Assembly: GCA_946481315.1 (NCBI GenBank)
Contig: CAMLMH010000005.1
Location: forward strand, 152,944-216,943
DNA length: 64,000 bases
Source: an uncultured Bacteriovorax sp.
GTDB taxonomy: Bacteria; Bdellovibrionota; Bacteriovoracia; Bacteriovoracales; Bacteriovoracaceae
Direction: 5' to 3'
Position numbers and translations under genes: made by a program. A model generated the notes under the pieces. The model did no database searches, was not told the DNA's origin, and saw only the letters and a list, made by a program, of their open reading frames with translations. This document shows, in pieces, positions 52,134-60,168 of the stretch (position 1 is the first letter of the stretch; each line of letters begins with the position of its first letter).

Positions 52134-53156
52134 ATGAAACAGTTTAAAAGAAACAATTCCAAAATTTCTTATGCCTTTCTTTTTTCCGTTTCATTGCATG
52201 TGGTGCTCGCTACTCTTATCTACCGCGAAACAGGCCAAACCTCTGCAGATTTAACAAGGGCCAATATAGGCCCTCATCAAATGGCCAAAAACTCCATTAA
52301 GCTTGATTCATTAAAAGTCATTTCCCGCAAACAACTAAAGGCGATAAAGGAAGCAGCATTGAGCAGGCAAATTGTGGCCAATGAAAATAACGGCCGCAAT
52401 GAAAGACCGGCAAATTCCCGTTTTGCCGGAGAAAAAGATCAAACTTTCGACCGACAAACTATTGCCCGCACTAACGGCAGCTTTAAAGAAGCAGGGCTAG
52501 GAGCGAAGACTGGTCTTGCTGAAGCAAAATCACTAGAGCCATCAGCCGCCCCAGTGCCAGCTAAAAAGCAGCCCATGCCTTCTAATAAGCCCGTACTTAA
52601 AAAACCTTTATCGCTAAGTGATCTTGGTGGATATGAACTTGCTCAGGTCGCAAAGGAACACGAAGCCCAAAAAGAAGCTGAAGCAAGTGCAATGAAAGAG
52701 CTAGAAGCCAAAGCTAATTCACAAGCGCTGGGAATTGAGAAAGGTGCCGCGGGTAAGACAGGGTTAGCTCAAAACAACGACTTCGTTGAAGATGTACCGT
52801 TGGGAGACATGACTAATCTTAATACGACAGAATTTAAGTATTACGGATTTTATCACCGCATTCGACAGCAACTGGAGCAGCATTGGGGTAGCTCCATTAA
52901 AGACAAGGCTAAAAATCTTTATCGCTCTGGCAGACGTATGCCGGCAAGTGAGAATTTAATTACTGCTGTAACGGTTATTTTAAACGATAAAGGCAATATT
53001 GTAGATATTAAGATCGAAGGAACGAGTGGAGTAAGAGAACTCGACCAGGCGGCGATCGAGTCCTTTAATAAAGCTGGCCCTTTTCCAAACCCTCCGAAAG
53101 GTTTGCTTGTTGGTGGTCGGGCCACGATTCAATGGGGATTTGTTGTTAAAAGCTAG
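52134..53156 (+). CDS. TonB C-terminal-domain protein (TonB/TolA-like)
   Basis: 340 residues: one N-terminal membrane helix (about 14-30), a long Ala/Lys/Gln/Glu-rich periplasmic linker (about 35-235), and a TonB/TolA C-terminal domain (about 245-340: FYHRIRQQLEQHW, VTVILNDKGNIVDIKIEGTSG, LDQAAIESFNKAGPFPNPPKG). It may transmit inner-membrane energy to outer-membrane partners, though no ExbB/ExbD gene is adjacent. An AGGGAAGAC ribosome site precedes the ATG. The stop codon overlaps that of the convergent gene. Confidence 0.85.
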   Translation: MKQFKRNNSKISYAFLFSVSLHVVLATLIYRETGQTSADLTRANIGPHQMAKNSIKLDSLKVISRKQLKAIKEAALSRQIVANENNGRNERPANSRFAGEKDQTFDRQTIARTNGSFKEAGLGAKTGLAEAKSLEPSAAPVPAKKQPMPSNKPVLKKPLSLSDLGGYELAQVAKEHEAQKEAEASAMKELEAKANSQALGIEKGAAGKTGLAQNNDFVEDVPLGDMTNLNTTEFKYYGFYHRIRQQLEQHWGSSIKDKAKNLYRSGRRMPASENLITAVTVILNDKGNIVDIKIEGTSGVRELDQAAIESFNKAGPFPNPPKGLLVGGRATIQWGFVVKS

Positions 53157-53449
53157 TTAATGTTGTTTTTTAACAGATCTTTAAGTTTTCCGATCCCTTC
53201 CATAACGACATAGTCATTCCAGATAGAGTCTAACTCTCTGATTGTTTCAATGATTTGGACAGAAGCGTGATCTTTAGAAATTTTTTGGTCTTCAGCCAGA
53301 TGGTCGACTGCGACTAGCAGTGCACTCATAACTGGTGAGTGACAAATTTTTCCCAGCCTGTCTTCATATGTAGCATTGATTCTTTTTTCTTTGCTCTTAA
53401 TGACTGCAGTGTTTAGAAGCTGAATGGCATCCTGATTTTCAGACATCAT
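53153..53449 (-). CDS. Hypothetical small helical protein
   Basis: 98 residues, not recognised; a second in-frame ATG follows directly. It is predominantly helical, with one Cys (CHSPVMSAL), and without signal peptide or membrane helix. It is transcribed alone, convergent with the TonB-like gene (CTAG shared by both stop codons). The 278 bases upstream (53450-53727) contain only the gcv terminator and no other gene. Confidence 0.6.
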   Translation of the reverse strand: MMSENQDAIQLLNTAVIKSKEKRINATYEDRLGKICHSPVMSALLVAVDHLAEDQKISKDHASVQIIETIRELDSIWNDYVVMEGIGKLKDLLKNNIN

Positions 53450-53639
53450 ATACTTTTAGGTCCCGTTTCGTTCGTGTGTGTTTATTTTAGCGTTCCAAAG
53501 TATGGAGCTACATCAAGCAGTCGTAAAGATTTTTTTAAATAAAAAAATTTTCTCAAAAATCAATGACCGAAAAACATTTTTTTTAATGATTTTACGTGGA
53601 AAAAAAGCTGAAAAATGTGGAGAACTTTTAGATATAAAA

Positions 53640-53676
53640 AAGAAAATGCCCCTTGCGGGGCATTCTTTTCATTTTA
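53640..53676 (-). terminator. Rho-independent terminator of the folD-gcvT-gcvH operon
   Basis: An 8-bp stem (AATGCCCC paired with GGGGCATT around TTGC, about 53646-53665) is followed on the minus strand by a T-rich run. It is about 60 bases past the gcvH stop; the + strand flank is also T-rich, so it may act in both directions. Confidence 0.8.
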
Positions 53677-53727
53677 AGTTATGGATACCTTTTGATTTAG
53701 ATGATTTCCTTACTTATTAGCGAAAAA

Positions 53728-54114
53728 TTAGAGAGAAGACAGATAATTTTGGTAATCAGAAGCTGACAAAAGAGAATTAAGTTCAGAGTTGTTAGAAAGC
53801 TTCAATTTAATCATCCAGGCACTGCCGTAAGGTTCAACATTGCATTTTTCAGGAGCATTCACCAGGTCATGGTTAACTTCTAATACTGTTCCAGATAGTG
53901 GCGAGAAAAGGTCACTCACTGATTTAATCGATTCAACAACACCAAAAGTTTGGTGAGAAGCTAATTGTTTTCCAACTTCCGGAAGCTCAACGAAAACAAT
54001 GTCTCCTAGTGATGATTGAGCGAAATCTGTGATACCAATTGTTGCAATATCGCCTTCAATTTTAGTCCATTCATGATCTTTGGTGTATTTTAGTTCTGTT
54101 GGTACATTCGACAT
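53728..54114 (-). CDS. gcvH: Glycine cleavage system H protein
   Basis: 128-residue lipoyl carrier of the glycine cleavage system. It opens with LKYTKDHEWTKIEGDIATIGIT, and the lipoylated residue is Lys64 in VESIKSVSDLFSPLSG. It shuttles the aminomethyl group between the P, T and L proteins. Its ATG overlaps the gcvT stop codon. GcvP is not in the window, so the complex must be completed from elsewhere. Confidence 0.96.
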   Translation of the reverse strand: MSNVPTELKYTKDHEWTKIEGDIATIGITDFAQSSLGDIVFVELPEVGKQLASHQTFGVVESIKSVSDLFSPLSGTVLEVNHDLVNAPEKCNVEPYGSAWMIKLKLSNNSELNSLLSASDYQNYLSSL

Positions 54115-55202
54115 TATTTGTGTCCTCCGGTAACGAAAGCTTTTGCGTGCAGCTGAGCTTCATAGTTAGTGTTTCTGATATTAATTAAGTATTTTTTGTC
54201 AGCAGGATTTTTAGCTTTTTCCACCAGGGCCAGCGCTATACCTTTTCCGGTTACAACCGACATCGTTCCGGAAGTAACTTGACCGATTTTTTCGCCTGCA
54301 GTGTTCAATACGCTGTAGCCTTCTCGCGGAATACCCCGCTCAAGAGAGAGTCTGACCAATTGATATTTTGCTTTTCCTTCAGTTAGGGCAGTTTTTCCGA
54401 TAAAGCTCTCTTTGTTGGTCTTTACTGTCCAGCTCAGACCTGCATCCAGAGGAGTTACGCTGTCTGAAAGTTCATGGCCATAAAGTGAAAAGCACACTTC
54501 CAGTCGTAGAACATCCCGTGCGGCAAGACCACATGGTTTTACTCCGTTAAAAATGAGCTTATTCCACAAGTCTTTAGCGAAATTATGAGAACAGAAAATT
54601 TCAAACCCGTCTTCGCCAGTGTACCCCGTGCGAGCGATAATGATTTTTTCATTGCCAAAATTTAACTCACGAATTGAATAATATGGAAAATCTTTATCCG
54701 GAAGTACGTTAAGATTTTTCAAAATTAATTCTACTTTTGGTCCCTGGACAGCAAGGAGAGAATAATTATCTGAATGGTTCTCCATTTTACAGTTGAATCC
54801 ATTTAATTTAGAAGTCATCCAGTTCCAGTCTTTTTCGATGTTGGATGCATTTACACAGATCAGAATTCTTTCCTGTTCCAATTTGTAGGCAATCAAATCA
54901 TCAACGATGGTTCCATCTTCACGGCAAAGCGGAGAATAAACGGCTTTAAGCATTTCTGCGTTTTTAAAATCATTGGTTATAAGAAAATCAACGAATTTCA
55001 CAGCGTCCGGGCCAGTGACGAAAAATTCGCCCATATGGCTTACGTCAAAAACACCGGCATTTTCTCTGACGGCCAGGACTTCTTCTTTAACCGAAGAATA
55101 TTGTAATGGCATATCAAAGCCAGCAAATGGAGCCATTTTTGCGTGAAGTGCCAGGTGTTCTTCATGAAGTGAAGTTTTCTTGAGCATCTGATCTGTTGTC
55201 AT
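54114..55202 (-). CDS. gcvT: Aminomethyltransferase (glycine cleavage T protein)
   Basis: 362-residue GcvT, which transfers the methylene unit from aminomethylated GcvH to tetrahydrofolate, releasing ammonia. Typical segments are FAGFDMPLQYSSVKEEVLAVRENAGVFDVSHMG (about 27-59, key VFDVSHMGE), RTGYTGEDGFEIFC (about 196-209), AARDVLRLEVCFSLYGHEL, and FIGKTAL. It is between folD (26-base gap) and gcvH; folD consumes the methylene-THF product, so the order is functionally sensible. Confidence 0.96.
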   Translation of the reverse strand: MTTDQMLKKTSLHEEHLALHAKMAPFAGFDMPLQYSSVKEEVLAVRENAGVFDVSHMGEFFVTGPDAVKFVDFLITNDFKNAEMLKAVYSPLCREDGTIVDDLIAYKLEQERILICVNASNIEKDWNWMTSKLNGFNCKMENHSDNYSLLAVQGPKVELILKNLNVLPDKDFPYYSIRELNFGNEKIIIARTGYTGEDGFEIFCSHNFAKDLWNKLIFNGVKPCGLAARDVLRLEVCFSLYGHELSDSVTPLDAGLSWTVKTNKESFIGKTALTEGKAKYQLVRLSLERGIPREGYSVLNTAGEKIGQVTSGTMSVVTGKGIALALVEKAKNPADKKYLINIRNTNYEAQLHAKAFVTGGHK

Positions 55203-55228
55203 GATTGTTTCCCTTTAGAATGAAAGTC

Positions 55229-56101
55229 CTAAACAGATAACCTGTTTTGGCTGGCTTGTAAAAGGTTTTGCGCTAGCGAAACGATGGTCATTGGCCCAAC
55301 TCCACCGGGAACTGGCGTAATGGCAGCAACGAGAGGAGAGACATTTTCGAAATCCACATCACCACACAAGTCACCATTGGCATCATAATTCATACCAACG
55401 TCGATAATGACCTGATTTTTTAATGGTGAGATGTAGTTTTTGGTAATCAAACGTGGAGCACCAATTGCGGAAATTAAAATGTCACAATTTTGTGTAATTT
55501 GCGGAAGATTTTTAGTCCGGGAATGACATAACGTGACGGTCGCATCCTGGTTAGTTAGAAGCAATGACAATGGTTTTCCAACGATCATACTTCGCCCGAT
55601 GATAACGACGTGTTTACCCGAAAGTTCAATCTGAAATTCTTTTAATAACGTCAGTATTCCCTTGGGAGTACAAGATGTAAAAAAAGGATGTTCATTCGCA
55701 GGACTGTTTTTCATCAGAGAATAGAGATTCTCGGGGTGGAAGCCATCAACATCTTTTTCTTTATTGATGAGTTTGCCAACGTCCAGGTGAGATAATTGTA
55801 ACGGCAATGGTAGTTGAATGATGCAGCCATCGACTAAATTGTCTGCATTTATCTCCTTAACCACTTCCAGGAATTCTTTTTCACTAATTTTTTCATCCAG
55901 TTCGACGATTTCACATCGAGCACCGATGCGTTCACAGAAACGTTTTTTATTGCTGGTATAAATTATGCTGGCCGGATCTTTTCCTACTAAAATGACCTTA
56001 AGGAAAGGAGTGATGTTTTTGGTTTTGAGAAATTTGCATTCCGCTTTCAGTTCTTTGCTGATTTTCTTTTTTATATCTGCGGAATTTAAGATTTGACTCA
56101 T
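55229..56101 (-). CDS. folD: Methylenetetrahydrofolate dehydrogenase/cyclohydrolase FolD
   Basis: 290-residue bifunctional FolD, which interconverts 5,10-methylene-THF and 10-formyl-THF. I start at ATG 56101 (MSQILNSADI); the 19 extra codons of the longer frame are basic and unlike the family. Signatures: DGCIIQLPLPLQL, the GRSMIVGKPLSLLL nucleotide-binding loop (about 165-178), and ITPVPGGVGPMTI at the C terminus. It heads the operon with gcvT and gcvH, tying glycine cleavage to one-carbon folate metabolism. No clear ribosome site is visible. Confidence 0.94.
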   Translation of the reverse strand: MSQILNSADIKKKISKELKAECKFLKTKNITPFLKVILVGKDPASIIYTSNKKRFCERIGARCEIVELDEKISEKEFLEVVKEINADNLVDGCIIQLPLPLQLSHLDVGKLINKEKDVDGFHPENLYSLMKNSPANEHPFFTSCTPKGILTLLKEFQIELSGKHVVIIGRSMIVGKPLSLLLTNQDATVTLCHSRTKNLPQITQNCDILISAIGAPRLITKNYISPLKNQVIIDVGMNYDANGDLCGDVDFENVSPLVAAITPVPGGVGPMTIVSLAQNLLQASQNRLSV

Positions 56102-56179
56102 TGGTGAATGATACTTAGTTAGAGATCTTTTTACAAAGAAAAAAAACTTAAGTACCATTTTAGCACAAAGGATAAATCG

Positions 56180-56353
56180 ATGTTTTTTTATATTGGCCTG
56201 GGAATGCAGTTAGTTGGTTTTGCTTCGGTGGGACTGTGTCTTTTTGCAGGCATGGCAAAGGGCGATTACGGTCAGCTGGAACTTATTCAGTTAGTGGGCG
56301 GTTCGCTGATTTTTTATCTCGGAACTTTTGTTAAAAATAAAGGACACAAATGA
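56180..56353 (+). CDS. Small two-helix membrane protein coupled to ruvC
   Basis: 57 residues, unnamed. Two hydrophobic segments (about 4-25 and 34-51) are joined by GMAKGDYGQLEL and followed by a basic end (KNKGHK). An AAAGGAT ribosome site lies eight bases before the ATG. Its stop codon overlaps the ruvC ATG (ATGA, 56350-56353), the coupling used elsewhere in this operon, which makes it a likely real gene despite its size. The function is unknown. Confidence 0.6.
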   Translation: MFFYIGLGMQLVGFASVGLCLFAGMAKGDYGQLELIQLVGGSLIFYLGTFVKNKGHK

Positions 56354-56862
56354 TCATCCTTGGAATAGATCCAGGTTCACGCAAAGCAGGCTATGGCCTG
56401 GTTAAAGTTGAAGGCCGCAAGATTTCCTATGTCGCCTCTGGTGTGCTTAGGTATGATCATGTTGACGAGTTTATTGAAAGGCTAGGAATCATTTATCAAT
56501 CCTGCGAAGAAATCCTGCTCAAATATGAGCCTGTTGAGATTTCTGTAGAAGCCTTGATTTATGTTAAAAGTGTTGAAGCTCTGAGCAAACTGGCACAAGC
56601 CCGGGGCGCCATGGTTGCAGCTTTTTCAAAAACCCACCGGGGAAGAGTATTCGAATATTCGCCTAATACAGTGAAATCATCGGTTACAGGTCACGGCCAT
56701 GCCAGCAAGGAAGCCGTTGATAAGGCACTGGGAATGATGTTTGGAAAAATTAATTACAAAACAGCAGACGAATCAGATGCTCTGGCGATCGCAGTTTGTC
56801 ATGCTCTTAACAGAAATATGAAATTGAAAATGATGGGGAAAACCCTCCAGGAAAAAAGATGA
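56350..56862 (+). CDS. ruvC: Holliday junction resolvase RuvC
   Basis: 170-residue endonuclease that resolves Holliday junctions. The catalytic acidic residues are visible: Asp7 in GIDPGSRKAGYG, Glu in SVEALIY (about 74), and the pair in ADESDALAIAVCHAL (about 140). HASKEAVDKAL matches the DNA-binding helix. It is the first of ruvC-ruvA-ruvB, overlapping ruvA by 4 bases and itself overlapped by the small membrane-protein gene. Confidence 0.96.
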   Translation: MIILGIDPGSRKAGYGLVKVEGRKISYVASGVLRYDHVDEFIERLGIIYQSCEEILLKYEPVEISVEALIYVKSVEALSKLAQARGAMVAAFSKTHRGRVFEYSPNTVKSSVTGHGHASKEAVDKALGMMFGKINYKTADESDALAIAVCHALNRNMKLKMMGKTLQEKR

Positions 56863-57521
56863 TTGGTTTTTTAAGCGGTGAAGTTCTCTTCAGTGACGGC
56901 CATGAGTGTATCATTCAGACACCAAGTGGAATTGGTTACCAAGTTTTTTACAATAAAGTTTTAATCGAAGGAACGATGGCAGCCATATATATTGCCCACA
57001 TTATCAAAGAAGAATCTGAAAATCTTTATGGTTTCCATTCTCTGCGGGCTAAAAAACTTTTCGAAATGCTTTTGACAGTAAAGGGAATCGGACCGAAATC
57101 CGCATATAATCTAATCTGTAATCTGGGAGTTAATGACATCATTACAGCCGTTAACCTGGAAGCGAAGAATACATTAACTAAAACACCAGGACTCGGAACA
57201 AAAGGTGCTGCACAGATCATTCTGGATCTCGCTGGTAAAATTGATAAAGTAAAAATGTATTCCGATGCAAGCCGTATATATAAAGCGCAAGCTACACTTG
57301 CCATTGCCCAGACTCAAATGACTTTTGTTCAGGAGTCCGTTGTCACCGACGATCATTCACTGGTGAGTAATCAGCATGAAATCCTTAATGATACACTGAT
57401 GGCCTGTAAAGAACTGGGCTTTAAGGAAGATAAAATCATTCCGCTTGCTCAGAAAATTCTTGGAGCCAATTTAATTACTAAGCCGGAACAACTCATCCAC
57501 CTCGTTTTAAAAGAGTTATAA
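56859..57521 (+). CDS. ruvA: Holliday junction DNA helicase subunit RuvA
   Basis: 220-residue RuvA, which binds four-way junctions and loads RuvB. The N-terminal OB domain starts MIGFLSGEVLF. Two helix-hairpin-helix motifs are in the middle (LLTVKGIGPKSAYNLI about 71-86, and TKTPGLGTKGAAQIILDL about 107-124). The C-terminal domain III contacts RuvB. Its ATG overlaps the ruvC stop and ruvB follows after one base. Confidence 0.95.
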   Translation: MIGFLSGEVLFSDGHECIIQTPSGIGYQVFYNKVLIEGTMAAIYIAHIIKEESENLYGFHSLRAKKLFEMLLTVKGIGPKSAYNLICNLGVNDIITAVNLEAKNTLTKTPGLGTKGAAQIILDLAGKIDKVKMYSDASRIYKAQATLAIAQTQMTFVQESVVTDDHSLVSNQHEILNDTLMACKELGFKEDKIIPLAQKILGANLITKPEQLIHLVLKEL

Positions 57522-57522
57522 T

Positions 57523-58536
57523 ATGAATGACGATTTCGAACTAAATGAACGCATCATGAATCAGGAAGGTTCGAATGAAGAGTACAAACACGAAGTGCTT
57601 CTTCGTCCGGTAGATTTTACTGAATACATCGGACAGAAAAAAGTAGTTCAAAATATAGAAGTCATGGTGGAATCCGCTCGTCTTCGAAATTCAGCAATGG
57701 ACCATGCCTTACTGTCCGGCCCTCCAGGACTGGGTAAAACTTCTCTTGCCATGATTATTGCAAAATCCATCGGTAGCGAATTGCATGTGATTTCCGGACC
57801 TGGAATTGAAAAAAAGGGGGATCTCGCAGCGATTTTAACCAACCTGGGTCCGCGCGATGTGCTTTTTATTGATGAAATTCATCGCATGAATGTTTCCGTT
57901 GAAGAAATACTTTATTCGGCAATGGAAGATTATCGACTGGATATTGTCATCGGACAGGGCCCTTCTGCTCGGACCATGCAAATCCAGGTTGCTCCTTTTA
58001 CACTAATAGGTGCTACAACCCGAAGTGGTCTGCTTTCCAATCCTTTACGCGACAGATTTATGGCCCATTTGCATTTTGATTTTTATCAGCAGGCAGAACT
58101 GGCTGAAATTGTCGGTAACAATGCAAAAAAATTAAATGTGACATTGGAAAAGTCTGCATTGCAGCTGATTGCAGCCTGCGCTCGAGGGACTCCTCGAATT
58201 GCTAATCGCATTTTACGCAGAGTTCGCGATTTCTCATTGGTAAAAGGTGAGACTTCAATTTCTGTTGAATCCGTTAAGAAATCACTTGCCCTGATGGAAA
58301 TTGATCTCTTTGGGTTAGACAGAATGGATCGAAAAATTTTGCGAGTTATTGAAGATTATTACAAAGGCGGACCAGTAGGAATTGAAACCCTGTGTGCCAC
58401 TTTGGCCGAAGACCGCACAACCATTGAAGACGTTTACGAGCCATATTTGCTTAAAGAAGGTTTTTTACTGCGAACTCCCCGGGGAAGAGAAATCAGTCAA
58501 AAAGCCAGGGATCATCTTGCGTTGGTAAAAGACTGA
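57523..58536 (+). CDS. ruvB: Holliday junction helicase motor RuvB
   Basis: 337-residue AAA+ ATPase that drives branch migration with RuvA. Walker A is GPPGLGKT (66-73), Walker B is in LFIDEIHRMN, sensor 1 in LIGATTRSGLLSNPLRDRF, and the winged-helix C-terminal domain ends LLRTPRGREISQKA. The length and order are normal. It ends on the base before the stop codon of the convergent thioesterase gene. Confidence 0.97.
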   Translation: MNDDFELNERIMNQEGSNEEYKHEVLLRPVDFTEYIGQKKVVQNIEVMVESARLRNSAMDHALLSGPPGLGKTSLAMIIAKSIGSELHVISGPGIEKKGDLAAILTNLGPRDVLFIDEIHRMNVSVEEILYSAMEDYRLDIVIGQGPSARTMQIQVAPFTLIGATTRSGLLSNPLRDRFMAHLHFDFYQQAELAEIVGNNAKKLNVTLEKSALQLIAACARGTPRIANRILRRVRDFSLVKGETSISVESVKKSLALMEIDLFGLDRMDRKILRVIEDYYKGGPVGIETLCATLAEDRTTIEDVYEPYLLKEGFLLRTPRGREISQKARDHLALVKD

Positions 58537-58965
58537 TTATTTTTTCTTAATCGCCATAATAATTTTTGAATCACAAACCAACTTTCCTTCATCGTTGAAT
58601 ATTTCTATTCTCCAGGTCTGCGAATTGGATCCTTGGTAAATAGGACGGGCAATTCCTTTTACTGAACCTTTCATTACCGGACGGATGTGGGTTGCTTCTA
58701 TATGTTGGCCAACAGCCACTTTCTCTGCGGGATTTAAAGATAAATTAGCAGCAATGCTTCCTAAAGTTTCGGCCAGCACACAGGAAGCTCCACCGTGCAA
58801 AAGACGATGCGGCTGAAACGTCCGCTCATCCACTGGCATAGTGCCTTCCAGGGTGTCAGCCCCAACTGCGGTAATCGTAATTCCAATGTGAGACACCAAT
58901 GTGTTTTGCCCCATCAAATTAATTTTCTGAGGATCAAGGGCGGGATCAAACCAGATACTTTGCAT
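58537..58965 (-). CDS. PaaI-family hotdog-fold thioesterase
   Basis: 142-residue hotdog thioesterase. I start at ATG 58965 because AGGAA is correctly placed before it and the homologous region begins MQSIWFDPALDPQKINLMG; the longer frame adds 29 residues with several Cys and no good start. The active-site segment HRLLHGGASCVLAETLGS (about 54-71) is the PaaI/YbgC-like pattern in which the HGG and a later Glu act in thioester hydrolysis. Likely substrates are aryl- or acyl-CoAs. Confidence 0.85.
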   Translation of the reverse strand: MQSIWFDPALDPQKINLMGQNTLVSHIGITITAVGADTLEGTMPVDERTFQPHRLLHGGASCVLAETLGSIAANLSLNPAEKVAVGQHIEATHIRPVMKGSVKGIARPIYQGSNSQTWRIEIFNDEGKLVCDSKIIMAIKKK

Positions 58966-59110
58966 AGTTATTCCTGGGGAAAAATTACAATATTTAGGGC
59001 AAGAGCATAGACTTACGCTGCTGATTTTGACATATCCAATAAAAAGACTCAATTAATCATCCGCGTTTAAGAGGCAACTTTTGTTCTTTGGTGGATGGCC
59101 GTTATGGGTT

Positions 59111-59116
59111 TATAAT
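59111..59116 (+). promoter_or_regulatory. Candidate -10 box for lpxC
   Basis: A perfect TATAAT lies 79 bases before the lpxC start, with a weak TTTGGT-like -35 after an 18-base spacer. The remaining intergenic region (58966-59194) shows no other feature. Confidence 0.35.
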
Positions 59117-59194
59117 GGTTTCTAGTTGCCAAGAAGGCCAAGGAATCATAAATTAACTAGGCTATGTTCGCAAAATTTAAGGTAAATTGACTAA

Positions 59195-60115
59195 ATGTTG
59201 AACCAAAGAACGATTACTCGTAAATTTTCAGTTACCGGTATTGGTATTCACTCCGGGAAGAAGGTTACTTTAACCCTGCATCCTGCCGAGGCAGACTTTG
59301 GTATTCAGTTTAAGCGCGTTGATATCCCGAATGCTCCGGTTCTGAGAGCTAATGCCGAAACAGTAGGGGCTACAGAAAATAATACAACGATTGGTTCAGG
59401 CTTGAATGCCATTCATACAGTTGAGCATTTATTGTCCGCTTTTTATGGTTTTGGAATAGATAACGTATATTGTGAAATCGATGGACCTGAAGTTCCAATT
59501 ATGGATGGCTCAGGCGCTTCATTCGTTTTTCTTTTAAAGGAAAACGGTATTACTTCTCTAAACAAATCTAAGAAATTTCTTATCGTTCTGGAAAAAGTAC
59601 GGGTTGAGGTTGATGATAAATGGGCTGAAATTGAGCCTTCATCCAAACTAATCATCGATTCGACTATTGTTTTTGCTCACCCGACGATCAAAACACAAAA
59701 TAAGGTATTTGAGTTTTCTTGTGAAAACTATATCAACGAAATCGGCCGCGCCCGAACATTTGGACTTTTAAAAGACGTTGATGCCCTTAAACGCAAGGGC
59801 CTCATCAAAGGTGGATCACTGGACAATGCTATCGTTTTGGATGATTACCGTGTGGTTAATCCGGAAGGATTGCGCTTTGCTGATGAATTCGTTCGTCACA
59901 AAATTCTCGATACAGTGGGAGATATCTCGTTGCTTGGCTTTGAAATCGCCGGCAAGATTACAACATACAAATCTGGTCACAACCTGCATAATCTTCTTTG
60001 CCGTAAGCTTCTGGCCACACCTTCAGCTTATGAAATTGTTTCCGCCGCTTCATTAGAGCGCGAAACCGTTGAAGCTTTTACACTGCCCAGGGCCCTTGCT
60101 CCCTCGTTTCAATAG
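59195..60115 (+). CDS. lpxC: UDP-3-O-acyl-N-acetylglucosamine deacetylase
   Basis: 306-residue zinc deacetylase that commits to lipid A synthesis. Zinc ligands fit HTVEHLLSA (His74 to His78) and the later RHKILDTVGDISLLG (His and Asp, about 232-240); GHNLHN (about 258) holds the catalytic His. The start ITRKFSVTGIGIHSGKKVTL is the family norm. Its presence shows an LPS-containing outer membrane. proS follows after 53 bases. Confidence 0.97.
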   Translation: MLNQRTITRKFSVTGIGIHSGKKVTLTLHPAEADFGIQFKRVDIPNAPVLRANAETVGATENNTTIGSGLNAIHTVEHLLSAFYGFGIDNVYCEIDGPEVPIMDGSGASFVFLLKENGITSLNKSKKFLIVLEKVRVEVDDKWAEIEPSSKLIIDSTIVFAHPTIKTQNKVFEFSCENYINEIGRARTFGLLKDVDALKRKGLIKGGSLDNAIVLDDYRVVNPEGLRFADEFVRHKILDTVGDISLLGFEIAGKITTYKSGHNLHNLLCRKLLATPSAYEIVSAASLERETVEAFTLPRALAPSFQ

Positions 60116-60168
60116 TTAAAACTTTATAGTACGATCAATTCAATTCATTTTTTTCAAAGGTCATAGTT

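Noticed and set aside
53478..53720. 80-codon forward reading frame in the gcvH-to-unknown intergenic region
   Set aside because: It runs through the gcv terminator hairpin, lacks a ribosome site, has AT-driven Lys/Phe/Ile composition, and resembles no family.
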